From: Solanum dulcamara
Taxonomy: Eukaryota; Streptophyta; Magnoliopsida; Solanales; Solanaceae
DNA length: 64,000 nt
Assembly (NCBI RefSeq): GCF_947179165.1
Contig: NC_077242.1
Coordinates: forward strand, 37,147,097-37,211,096
Reading direction: 5' to 3'
A model generated the notes under the pieces. The model ran no database searches, was not told where the DNA came from, and saw nothing but the letters and a program-made list of their open reading frames with translations. The position numbers and the translations under genes were made by a program. Shown here piece by piece: positions 32,603 to 43,806 of this stretch (within the stretch, counting starts at the first letter, position 1; every line of letters begins with the position of its first letter).

Positions 32603-35600
32603 TGTTATGCCCCAAACTTTTGTATTTCGTAAAGCCTTCTTAAACTTCGTAAAACTTGCCACGTGACCTAGATTAGCTACTACGCTACCAAATGACTCTA
32701 AGGAAAGGAGAATGAGATACCCCATAATAAAGAAGATTGGAAGTAGGGTTTAAAGAGTCTGAAAGGAGTTGGAGGCCAAGAAATGAGTCATAGGACTCGA
32801 CTTACTTGCGTAAGCTACCAACTTGGATGTCCTACGTGATTAAGCTACTTAAGTACACATCGAGCTTAAGTAGCAAGGAGTACATAGGCTCTTAAAGTAA
32901 TATGAGATTACGAATCCACGAAAGAGGCGGAAGGAGGCATAACACCTACTTGGAAGCAAGTAGGTGATGCACCTACTTGGAAGAAAGTAGGTGATGCACC
33001 TGCTTGGGGTAGACCCCATACTGCCATGTGGCAGCATATGAGTGGCCGCATAAATGAGGTGGTGCCTAGGGGGCTGCCACATGACACCCCTAGGGGGATG
33101 CCACATGTCACCTTTTAGGGAGGTGTATATATATACTACATGCTGTACTTATCTTATTTCAGCACTTAGAATAAAAGAAACTAAGAGAGAAACCCTAAGA
33201 GACTAAGAGAGGGTACCTACGGCCCTAGCCTCTACAAGGTAAGTTCTTCGATTTTTCTCCATGACTTAATTATATAAGGTATTCCTCAACTAAGTGGGGG
33301 TGTTTAACAACGAAAATTGATAGTTGGGGAAGCAAGATAGGGCTGCAAATAGCCACCAAAGCTCAACCGCGTTAAGGAGTTTCCGAAGTTAATTTTCAGC
33401 AAGTTTGGGAAGCCATTTGTTAAGGTATTTCTTAATTATATTATCCCATATTTTGCTAAAGGTTTAAGAATGTTATGGGTGTGTAAACATGATTCTGAGA
33501 TGTGAAAATATGGACGTTACGGCTGAAACAAGTTGCAGGTCGTGTAGGGACTATTCTGACGTATTCTAGTGGCTGAAAATATAACTAGTATCATTATTAT
33601 TGTAGTGTCGTATTTGGAATTGTTTTATGGTGTTGAAGGGATGTAAACAGGTCTAGATATGTGTATAAGTTCTGCTGATTGCAGCCACTTGACACCCCAT
33701 TTTGTGTGGTTAAGATTTTACAAAATAACGATTGAAAACCATATTTTTGGAGTCGTAGTTTTGAGAAGGCTGTTTGGGACTTGTTTGGTGTGATGTTGAG
33801 GTGGTATAATTCTATATATATGCTGATTATTGTTGTTGCGGTTGGGTTCTAATGTTTGGGGGTTAAATTGAAAGTTCGGATAGGGCAAGTTATAGAGGAG
33901 ATGCTGCCCGATTTCCGTTAACTCCTTAACTAGCTAATAGACTAGTCGAGAAAAGTGAATAAGGAATTGATTCCTATGGGTGATTGGTTGTGGCTTTAGA
34001 AGCTGGAAGATCGAAGGTTACTAACATTAGTATTACTTTCGTGTTAAATAGGTTAAAGGAGTACCGAAGCGAGTTTGAATGCGATTAGTCCATAACAGGT
34101 ATGTAGAGCTATTCTTCTTTTCTTTGGCATGTCTTAGATGTAAGTTATGATTGATATGTATAAGAAATGTGGGGATAATTCTACTTATAGAACCCCAAGT
34201 ATGATTCATAAGTCTTGCCCACTTCTTGATGTTAGAACTCCTGCAATAGCTGAGTTATTGTCTTTAAGTCTTCTATATGATGAAAAGTAGTACATGTAAA
34301 GCCTATCTCTTTGTTCCTTTGGAATGGCTTAATTGTAAGTGAAATTATATATGATATGGGTTTAAAGGTAATTCCAATTATAAGCTACGAGTATAACTCG
34401 TGACTTGTAGTCACTTCTGAACATTAAAAGTATGAAAGTAGCTAAACTACTATTCTTGAGGCTCTATATAGTGAATAGTAAGTGGAGGTACTAGCTCCTC
34501 TTCCTAAAGGCTCTACAGTGATAATGGTCTTTGATTGCATAAGTTGTGTCTTTGTTTGCATGAGCTATGTGGTATTATCTTGATGCATGTCTGTGATTCC
34601 TGAGGCCCCAATTGATGTAATCCCTAATGACATCTAAAGGGCACTTCGAATAATTACTTTCTTGGTCTTCAAGTGATGGTTCACTTAACTATTTCATTGA
34701 GTCTTAGAGGGTGACTTAGTTGCATATGGTTTCTCACTACTCTACTCGTGCATGCTATAACCCTTATTTCTCAGCATCTCACGATGGTCCAGATATTATA
34801 TCAGGCACAACTTTACTACTTCTTTCACCGAGTCTCGGGCCGAGTACGTATAATTCCATATACTAGGAGATGATTCTGTATGTGAGGAATTGTAATATGT
34901 TATGAAAATACGATTATTCATCGAGTCCTGGGTCGGGTACGATATATAATGGTATGTGTTGTAATATGATGGTACGTGTGTGATGGTATGTATGGAAAAA
35001 TAAGGAAGGGGTATCGAGTCCCTCACTAGAGGGCCGGGTACATATTTATATGATGCTGGTACACTATAACATACACCACTTCCTTCACTGAGTCCCTCAC
35101 TAAATGGATGGATACCTTATGTAGGCATACATATGAAAATATAGTGATACATTTGTGACCCCGAGCCCCGTAATGAATCAGATGTAATGTGATAACAGAT
35201 ACGATAAGATTATACCGTATATAATGATATGATGCCGTATACCATGATGTTATAAAGTGGTATACATGATGATATGATGACATGTTAAGATGATGAAATG
35301 ATTATGACACCAAGTTCACTAGAGGGCCGGGTGCAGTGTATGAGAATATATATGACTACATGTCCTAAGATGCAGATACAATGAGTTGTTAAATGTTATA
35401 TTTATTTCCTGCATCTCTGTTTCAGTTATTATCTCAGTTATGTTATCTTATGCTTTATATACTCAATACATATATTGTACTGACCCCCTTTTCTATAGGG
35501 GGCTGCATTTTATGCCCGCAGGCATAGATGTTCATTTTAGAGATCCTCTAGCTTAGGATTTCCGCTCAGCTATGTTGGAAGGGCTCCACTATTCTGGAGT

Positions 35601-35983
35601 CTAGCTCTTGGTGCTGGTTATTTAATGTCGGCATTTGTTTATTCAGGGGTACGATGGGGGCTCTGTCTCGCCATATGTTACCATTTATAACTCTTAGAGG
35701 TTTGTAGACATGTGTATGTGGGTTGTTTATAAGTTTGTTTTAGCTATGCCTGTATGTCAAGCTATAAATGTTTTTATATTACAGTAGCCTTGTCGGCTTG
35801 CATGCCCTTTCATGATATGGTACGAATGAAAGAGGCTAGAGGTACCTGAAAAAGTTTTGACTCATTGGGATTTTTGTGTATAGTATCACATCATACGTAG
35901 TTCAACTTGACTATAGCTTATAGATACGTATACGGGGGTCCAGGTCGGACCCCAGTCGTGGCCTATGGGATTGGGTCGTAACA
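32603..35983 (+). repeat. Element C 3' LTR
   Basis: 3,381 bp, TGTTATGCCCC...GGTCGTAACA, collinear with the 5' LTR at roughly 90-93% identity by eye. It is followed by the target duplication TTTCC (35984-35988). Confidence 0.92.
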
Positions 35984-35988
35984 TTTCC

Positions 35989-37395
35989 AAATTTTCCAAA
36001 CTAAAACCAAGATGTTTAGAGACTAAAATTAATCCCTTATCAGTATCCAATGAGGTTTTTTCCTCATTAGCACTTATAATATTTTGCAAGCGAGGATTGG
36101 AGAGAAGAGAAAATACTAGGGTTCAAGGTTTTCAAGCAAGATCTTCAAGATGCGCTTAGATAATTGACATTCCAGAGATGTAAGGCTAATCATAACATTG
36201 TATTAAGTTCGTCCTCATGCCCAACATCTTCATTCGGTTGAGTTGATCTTTGAGTTTTAGTTTCAAGCTTGTTAAATTGAGTTCTTGAATTATCTATGAA
36301 ATTCCTTATTGAGTTTTTTGTATATATAAATATATTATGATGATTCCCATGAATTGAGTTCTTAAATTGTCATTCATGTCTAATTCACATGAACCCTATT
36401 TTAGAAAGTTGCACTAATTAATTTATGCATTGTTTTGAGTTTAAAGAATGATACATTTCATCTTTAATTGAGAAAGAGTTTGAGCATGAGTTTGAGTTCT
36501 GAGAAGTCTTTATTCACTATTTTGAGCACGATTATTATTGAGTCTAAATGAGTTGAGTAATAATGAAACTACATATGTATTTTGAGATTGATTTCAGAAA
36601 TCAACTCATGCTTTTAAATTCATTCATTGAGTTGGTAATATAACTAAATCAACTTATACTTTTAAATGCATTCATTGAGTTGATAATATAACTATCTTAA
36701 AGAGAAGAAATGAGTTGAGAATAGTTGAGCTTATTGAGTAAAGTCCAATGTGACTAAATGAGTTATTTGAGTATATACACTCACTTGAGGAATGCACATA
36801 ATAAATATATTTTGAGAGTAGTATTGTGCATCAATTTGGGTAAGAATATAGAACAACTCGAACCCCATAAAACTATGTATCCAGCATAGGATAGGATCAT
36901 GCCGTTCATTCAGGCAACTCTTCATAGCCTCATCGAGGGCTTTTATATGCATCCACGAGATGAGTTGCATCCCTTATCCTGGCAAGGTATTCGATAGCTG
37001 TGGCAATGACAACAGTTTGTTGTATAATCATGTAGCTCACAAGTGATGGTTGTTGGTTTGAGAAAATCCCCAAGAGTAATATATTATTTTTATACCAAGT
37101 TGCATTATTTATCTATGTTTTAAAACATTGTCTAATTCATTGTTGCATTCTTTAATGAATATTCATTTTTTGAGTTGAGTTGAACCTTCTCAAGTTAGTT
37201 TCTTTTCATCTATTTTACATATCATAAGTTCCATGTACTGACATCATATGGTGCTGCATAGTTTTATGATGCTGACATAGATGATAAAGATCCTTAATAG
37301 GCGCATAGTTAGAGGCTGGACTAGACACAAATAAAGTTGAGTTATTGAGTTTCATCTTTTTGAGTTCATGTTTTTCTAAGCATTAAAATGACATG
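35989..37395 (+). repeat. Element D 5' LTR, part 2
   Basis: It continues LTR D after element C and aligns with 44335-45515 of the 3' LTR (GCGAGGATTGGAGAGAAG, later GAGTTGAGTTGAACCTTCTC). It is interrupted by the LINE at about 37396. Confidence 0.88.
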
Positions 37396-37403
37396 GTCTA
37401 TTT

Positions 37404-38173
37404 AGAGGGAGATTGCATGATGTATGCTATTTTCGGATGACATAGTACGGATTGAAAGGAGACAGAACAGAGTTAATGGTAGGTTGGAGGTTTGGAGATA
37501 AACTCTGGAGTCCAAATTGTGTGGTACCAAAATAGAATACTTGGAGTGCAAATTCAGTATTGCAATGGATAAAGAGGGCAATGAAGTGAGGCTTGACACT
37601 CAACCTATTCCCAAGAGAGAAATCTTTAAATATATTGGGTCTGTCATCCAGAGTAATAGGGACATCGACGATTATTTTGCGCATCACATTAGGACAACAT
37701 GGATGAAATAGAGGCTTGCCTCTAGAGTTCTATGTGATAAGAAGGTACTACCTAAATTTATAGGTAAGTTCTATAGAATAATGGTTAGACCGTCTTTGTT
37801 ATATGGGGTAGAGTTCTGGCCAGTAAAGAACTCAGATGTTTAGAAGATGCATGTTACAGAGATGATGATGTTGAGATGGATGTGTGGACATACTGAGTGA
37901 CAAAATTAGGAATGTGGTTATTCAGGAGAAGATGGGAGTGGCTTATATGACAGACAAGATGAGAGAAGCGAGACTGAGATGGTTTGGGAATATGCAGAAA
38001 AGGTGTGTCAACCCCCTATTTAGAGGTGGGAGTGGTTGGATTTAGGGGTTACATAGATGGGTAAGGGTAGACTGAAAAAGTATTGGGGAGCTATTATTAG
38101 ACAAGATATGGTAGTGCTTCATATTATTGAGACATGGCATTAGATAGAAAGGAGTGGAGGTCGTGTCTAAGTA
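37404..38173 (+). pseudogene. LINE reverse transcriptase C-terminal fragment
   Basis: The longest clean piece is 37517-37711. The catalytic box reads SDD where the family has ADD. Stops occur after WMK, in the SDV block (near 37840) and at the Trp before CMLF, and frame changes follow. When intact this protein performs target-primed reverse transcription. Confidence 0.85.
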
Positions 38174-38623
38174 AGGGTTGCAAATGTGCGAGTTAGGTTA
38201 AGTTTGGGTGGATCATAGTGGGTCAAGACAATAATTGGGTCAAGACCTAACCTAATCTAAATTTGTATGAGTCAAAATGAGTTGGGTCAAAATGGTTAGA
38301 TAATGGGTTATATAACGGATCAAGATCCAACCCAACCTAATTTTTACTAAGCTTAATTATTTTATTTGTTCTCTTAAACTATTTTAGTACCTAATAAAAT
38401 TATTGTTTTTCTTTATTATCACTATATATAATATATCAAATTGAAAACAAAGTTTAAAAAAATATTTTAACAATATTTCTCATAAGCCAATTCGGATTAT
38501 ATATCAACCCAATTTTTAATAGGTTGAAACAAGTTGAAATGGGTTGAGCTAATGAATGGATGAGTCAATAACCAAACAAAACTTAAATGGGTTGAGAGGG
38601 TTGGGTTTGATTTTTCCAACACT
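38174..38623. mobile_element. hAT-like MITE inserted in the LINE
   Basis: It splits the LINE tail (GTCGTGTCTAAGTA before, ATAGAAGGCTAGTAGG after). The ends AGGGTTGCAAAT and ATTTGCAACCCT-like (TTTTTCCAACACT) are imperfect terminal inverted repeats. The interior is non-coding and rich in GGGTCAAAA/GGGTTG words. The 8-bp target duplication expected for hAT is not convincing, so the class is tentative. Confidence 0.5.
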
Positions 38624-38977
38624 ATGTATTAATATAGAAGGCTAGTAGGGGTAGAATGTGGTCTTGCCTTGCGATAGTTTAAGGTTGGTCATTGATCTAG
38701 TCATACCGTTATAGTTGTGTTGTTATTGCCTTTTGATCATCACATTAATTTGCTATTAATATTGTTTTTGTCTTGTAGAATTTATATTGCTCTTCATTTT
38801 TGCCTCTATGCTATACCTATTATTTTTTCTCTTACTCGGGGCTGATACATTTGAGCTGAGAATCTTTCGAAAATAACCTCTCTATCTCCATGAGGTAATG
38901 ATAAGGTCCGCATACACTCTACCCTTCCTAGATTCTACTTGTGAGATTTCACTGGGTAAGTTGTTGTTGTTGTAGTA

Positions 38978-39153
38978 TATTTTGATACTTTATTATGAGA
39001 AGTGCATTTTTATAAATCTGCATGCCCATCCTGAGTTCTACTACTATGAGTTAAGTCTTCTGCATAGTAGTTAGCTAGGCTAAGGTTTTTCTTGGAAACC
39101 AACAATAGTATCTGCATTCCGACCACCCCTAGGGTATAGACTTAAGGCATGCA
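38978..39153 (+). repeat. Element D 5' LTR, part 3 (end of U5)
   Basis: It resumes LTR D after the LINE and ends GGCATGCA before the PBS. It aligns with LTR A at 15965-16075 (AGTTAGACAGGCCAAGG against AGTTAGCTAGGCTAAGG). Confidence 0.8.
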
Positions 39154-39158
39154 AAATT

Positions 39159-39170
39159 TGGTATCAGACC
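39159..39170 (+). other. Primer binding site of element D
   Basis: TGGTATCAGACC matches the initiator tRNA-Met complement except for one base near the end. Confidence 0.85.
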
Positions 39171-39365
39171 ACAAAGTTTAAGAGTCCTAGGACATAAAGA
39201 CATGTCTAGTAGAGTGCTTCTTATGGGTGTGAAGTACGCCACATCTATAATGGGGAGTCTACAAGACTTAAAGAATTATTTTACTTCTTTCTTACTCTAA
39301 TTCATGCGATAGAGTTTAACTCTATGAAATCTCCTTCTAATTTGTGTGTTTCACAATTTTAGATC

Positions 39366-40600
39366 ATGTATTCTAAACATACATTGAGCCAGAGGAACAT
39401 CACCAATGATGAGATCCCACAACCATCATAAATGTAGACCAGAAACCAAACTCAAACCAATGCAAATGAGAATGGAACTGAAGAGGTTCCATAAACTACT
39501 CAGCCTTTCATGATGTCTGAGGCAATGTTTAGAGGAGCAATTGCTTTTCTCACATAGTTTATGGCTACTCATTCTGGTCGTTATAGTACCCCAATTCCTA
39601 GCTCTAGTTCTCAATAGTTGTCTACTGCTATGAGGATTAGAGACTTTCTGAGAATGAACTCACCAGTCTTTACTGGTTCAGAGTTAAAGATGTCTACAAA
39701 TATTTATTGATGAGATGTAGAAGATTTTAAAAGCAATGCATGTGAAAATAAATTAAGGGAGTTGAGTTTGTTTCCTATTAGCTGAAGGATGTTGCAAATA
39801 TTTGGAATAACCAGTTAAAATGGAGCCGTGGTGAGGATGTTGAGCCGGCCATTTGGGATAAGTTTGAAAATGTATTCTAAGACCACTTTTTTCAAAGAGA
39901 GATGAGGGAAGCAAAGGTTGAGGAGTTTGTGAATCTGAAGCCAGAGGGGTTGAACATGAAAGAGTACAACCTCAAGTTCATTCAACTATCACATGTGAGA
40001 GAAAATATGAGGGATTTGTTTCCGGCCTAAGTAAACATGTAAAGAAGGAGGTCAGGCAGCCTTGTTGATCTCAGATATGGATACCTCTAGACTTTTGGTG
40101 TATGCTCAACAAGTTGAGAAGAACAGGAGGAAGGATAGGAAGGAGCAGCAGATCAAGAAAGCTAAGTCTGTAGGCAATGAGACTCAATTTTAGAAGAGTG
40201 GGAATGAAAAATGCTTTTTCATTTAGAAGAGGTCTTTGGGATATGCACCATCATCAGCTAGTGCACTTGTATTACCAGAGATCTCATAACAACCAGAATT
40301 TCAAAGCGTAAGGCTCTTATTCTTAAGGAAGTATTACTCAATGTTCTTCACGCACGCGGCCTTAAGGTAAGTGTAGAAGAGTTCACTTGGGAGAGTGTCA
40401 TGATGGCAGTAATGGTTGCTATAAGTATTGCTAGATGGGTCACTTTATGAGGGATTATTTGTCAGATCAGTAGGGTAATAGGGGCAACATAGTCCAATCT
40501 TCTTCAACAACACCAATAGGTAGGGGTATTTTGAGAGGTTCTACTTTGGGAACAAAGAGAGGTTTAAACCACCTGTATGGTTTAGCTAGCCTCCAAGACT
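39366..40600 (+). pseudogene. Element D gag
   Basis: ATG at 39366, with N-terminal text alignable to A (KHTLSQRNI in D, KHTISQKNI in A). In-frame stops occur from codon 22 on. Capsid blocks are MRIRDFLRMNSPVFTG (39632-39680), QLKDVANIWNNQ, REMREAKVEEFVNLKPEG and MKEYNLKFIQLS. The distal part (40000-40600) is shifted in frame; a nucleocapsid zinc knuckle may be hidden in the GGCAGTAATGGTTGCTATAAG stretch near 40405 but is not intact. Confidence 0.82.
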
Positions 40601-40960
40601 AAGAAAACTCGCTATATGTTGTCACTGGTAGGCTTTGAGTCTTTACTCATGATGTATATGCATTACTTCATCCAGGTACTACCTTGTATTTTGTGAATCC
40701 TTATGTAGCATTTAAGTTTGGGATCTTTCTCGAGTCTTTTAGAGCACTTTAATGTTTCTGCTCCTGTTGGTGAGTTAATTCTATCGAAAAAAGTCTATCA
40801 AGATTGTACTATTTCTATCTATCATAAAAACACTTTAGAAGAACTAGTTGAGTTAGACATGATTGATTTTGATGTCATCATTGGCATGTATTGGCTTTAT
40901 GCCTATTATTCCTTAGTTGATTGTAGAACCTGAGTCGTCAGATTTTAATTTTTGAATGAG
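40601..40960 (+). pseudogene. Element D aspartic protease remnant
   Basis: The clean frame at 40718-40933 carries the C-terminal half of the chromovirus protease: VSAPVGELILSKKVYQDC, then LVELDMIDFDVIIGMYWLYA and VDCRT. Upstream, around 40650-40700, the active-site loop is shifted and degraded (LLHPGTTLYFVNPYVAFKF can be read, with His for the catalytic Asp). Confidence 0.78.
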
Positions 40961-41139
40961 CCAATCATAGAGTGGAAGGATAGTCCAACAAAGCCTAAGT
41001 TTCGATTCATTTCATACCTTAAGGCTAGAAGTTAGTCTCTAAAGGGTGTATCTGCCACATTGTTCAAGTTAGAGATAATAGTATAGAGGAACCATCCCTT
41101 CAGTCAGTTCTAGTTGTGAGTAATTTCTTGAAGTCTTTC

Positions 41140-42260
41140 TTGAGAATTTACCTGAGTCCATCTCAATAGAGAGATAGACTTTAGAATAGATATTCTTCCT
41201 AATACTCAACTTGTCTCTAGTTTGCTATATAGAATGGCCCCAGTCGAGCTAAAATAGTTGAAAGAGCAGTTGAGAGATCCTTTAGATAATGAATTCATTA
41301 GGCCGAGTGTCTCACCTTGGGGTGCTCCTGTCTTATTCATGCGAAAGAAAGATGGTTTCGTAAGAATGTGCATTAACTATCATCAGGTTAACAAGGTCCC
41401 ATAAAGAATAAGTACCACCTTTCCTGAATAGATGACCTATTCGACTAACATCAGGTGCCATTTTTCTCTAAGATAGACCTCTGATCAGGATATCATTAGT
41501 TGAAATTGAGAGAAAGTGAAATTCTAAAGATGGCCTTCAGAACCAGGTATGGTCACTATGAGTTCCTAGTTATGTCACTTCATTTTACTAACACTCCTGC
41601 ATCATTTATGGACCTCATAAATAGAGTGTTCAAGTAGTATCTAGACATGTTATTATCATGTTTATCAATGATATTTTGATCTATTTAAGAAATAAGGAGG
41701 AGCATGCCAATCATCTCATAATTGTTCTCCAAACTCTTAAGGACTGAGAGTTGTAAAACAAGTTTTGAAACTTCGTGTTTTGTCTTACATATGTGGAATT
41801 CCTAGGCCACATCGTTTCTGGTAGTGGTATTCAAGTTGATTCACAGAAAATTGAAGTTTTAAAGAACTTACCCACACTAATATCTCTGATGGACATAAGA
41901 AGTTTCTTGAGCTTGGCCGATTATTGTAGGAGGTTTGTTGAAGGATTTACTTCTATATAAACTCCATCAACTAAGCTGACTCAGAAGAAGACTAAGTTTC
42001 AATGGCCAGATAATTATGAGAAAAGTTTTTAAGAGTTGAAAATGAGATTGACTATTGCTCCAGTTTTGTCCCTACCCAAGAGAATAGATGCTTTCGTCAT
42101 TTATTATGATGCTTCTAAAGTTGGATTGGGTTGTGTGTTGGTGCAAAAAGGTAAAGTTATATTGTATGCTTCTAGGCAACTTAAGATAAACAAGAGGAAT
42201 TATCCGACTCATGATCTAGAGTTGGCATCTATAGTATTTGCTCTCAAGATTTGATATCAC
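41140..42260 (+). pseudogene. Element D reverse transcriptase and RNase H remnant
   Basis: It starts with RT fingers (DILPNTQLV, MAPVELK, then [22 protein letters not shown] at 41290-41355). It continues with stops and shifts through the palm (a FINDI-type catalytic box near 41665, normally FIDD). Then FLGHIVSGSGI, MDIRSFLSLADYCRRFVEGF (41775-41960) and RNase H ([30 protein letters not shown], at 42036-42254). Most of the later RNase H is missing before the integrase. Confidence 0.85.
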
Positions 42261-42289
42261 ATCACTATGGAGTGCGTGTAGATATATTC

Positions 42290-43615
42290 ACAAGAGCCTG
42301 TATATGTGCTTAGTCAAGGAAAATTATGTGTTTTTAGTGTTGATGGTCTTCCATATAGAATAATGGCAGAAGTCCATAACTCTAAAGTTTTAATACATCC
42401 AGGTTCTATCAAAAGGTACCATCACTTGAGAGAAGTATAATGGTGGAATTGTATGAAGAGAGACATTGCAGATTTTGTTTCCAAGTGCCTGAAGTGCCAA
42501 TAAGTCAAGGTTAAGAATCAAAGGACTTATGGTGTAGCTCAAATTATAGAGTTTCTAGATTAGAAATGGGAGATGATTAATGTGGATTTTATTATAGGTC
42601 TACCGTGACCCCACAAGAAGCATGACTCTATTTTCTAATTGTAGATGTGATGACCAAATCAACCTACTTCTTACCCGTTAAGGCTACATATTCAACCGCG
42701 GAATATGCAAGGTTGTACATTTGAGAGATAGTTTGACTTCATGGAGTTCCATTGTCTTATCATCTCAAACAGTGGTACTCAATTTAGTGCTCACTTTTTG
42801 AAGTCATTTCACAAAGGATTGGGTTTCAAGGTGAATCTTAGTACCGCCTTCCATCTTCAGACAAATGGTCTAGAAGAGCGTACAATCTAGACTCTTAAGA
42901 ATATGTTAAGAGCTTGTGTTATTAAATTCAAAGGTAACTGGGATACCATTTGCCTCTTATTGAGTTTGCTTACAATAATAATTTTCATTCGATCATTTAA
43001 ACGGCTCTTTATGAGGCACTTTATGGGAGGAGATGTAGATCGCCAATTGGTTGGTTCGAAGTTGGTGAAGCTAAGTTGATAGGGACAGACTTAGTTCATA
43101 AGCTATTGAGAAGCTGAAAATCATTCAAGAGAAGTTGAACACCACACAAAGTCATAAAAAATCCTACACTGATGTTAGGAGAAGAGACTTGGAGTTTGAG
43201 CTAAGTAATTGGGTGTATCTAAAAGTTTTGCCCATAAAGGGTGGAATAAGGTTCAGGAAGAAGGGGAAGCTAAGTCCCCGATATATTGGTCCTTACCAGA
43301 TCATTAAGAGAGTTGGCAATGTCTTCTATGAGTTAGAGCTACCATCAGAGTTAGATGTCGTTTATCCAATGTTCCATATTTCCATGCTTAAGAAGTGCTT
43401 GGGAGATCTTTCACTTATTGTTCTTGTAGAAAACATTGGAGTGGAATATAGATTTTCCTATGAGGAGATTCCTATCCAAATTCTTAATTGTCAAGTTGGT
43501 AAATTAATGACCAAAGAGGTTGCTTCAGTCAAAGTCTTATCGAGAAATTAATTTGTTAAGGAGGCTACCTAGGAAGACGAGGAGGATATAAAAGCCAAGT
43601 GCCCGTATCTATTCA
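42290..43615 (+). pseudogene. Element D integrase with chromodomain
   Basis: Zinc-finger region (EVHNSKVLIHPGS, then DFVSKCLKCQ, 42370-42500), DDE core (KWEMINVDFIIGLP at 42570, GTQFSAHFLKSFHKGLGF at 42770-42830, LKNMLRACV) and C-terminal domain in the clean 138-codon frame 43135-43551 (KKGKLSPRYIGPYQIIKRVG, then LPSELDVVYPMFHISMLKKC). The end is a chromodomain (EVASVKVLSRN, then FVKEAT, EDEEDIKAKCPYLF at 43520-43615) with a stop in front of FVKEAT and TAG at the conserved Trp. The chromodomain places D in the chromoviruses, which target insertion to heterochromatin. Confidence 0.87.
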
Positions 43616-43790
43616 TTTCTCCTAGTTTCGATGTTGAAAGTAATATTTTTATTCATATCTCAGAGTTTATTACTTTCTTGAGTTTTGAGTATTTGAGTAG
43701 TTATTCTTGACTTTGATACTTTGAGTTCTTACACTGTATTGATGTTTTGAGTAAATTCTTAGATTGGTTATCATTTGAGGATGAATAATC

Positions 43791-43803
43791 TCAAGGGGGG
43801 AGA
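43791..43803 (+). other. Polypurine tract of element D
   Basis: The purine run CAAGGGGGGAGA precedes the 3' LTR start at 43807 by three bases. Confidence 0.8.
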
Positions 43804-43806
43804 TAG

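Larger units (their letters stand above)
26840..35983 (+). mobile_element. Element C: long-LTR, coding-depleted gypsy element
   Basis: 9,144 bp with LTRs 26840-30195 and 32603-35983, PBS at 30200 and polypurine tract at 32590. It is flanked by the perfect 5-bp target duplication TTTCC (26835-26839 and 35984-35988). The interior is 2.4 kb, with a leader shared with element B and only an integrase/chromodomain stub near its end. The first LTR base pair now reads TA instead of TG. It is non-autonomous. It belongs to the same family group as B by LTR ends, U3 palindromes, TATA context, leader and stub. Confidence 0.93.
37396..38977 (+). mobile_element. 5'-truncated RTE-type LINE
   Basis: It starts inside the RT catalytic box (CMLFSDDIV, near 37425), then shows the post-RT region of plant RTE LINEs: LEVWR, KIEYLECKFSIAMDKEGN, VRLDTQPIPKREIFKYIGSV, LASRVLCDKKVLPKFIGKF, MMLRWMCGHTE and EARLRWFGNMQKR. 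After the inserted MITE comes the typical 3' tail (AAGGTCCGCATACACTCTACCC, then CACTGGGTAAGTTGTTGTTGTTGTA). Dead on arrival through 5' truncation, with stops afterwards. No clear target duplication was found. Confidence 0.88.
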
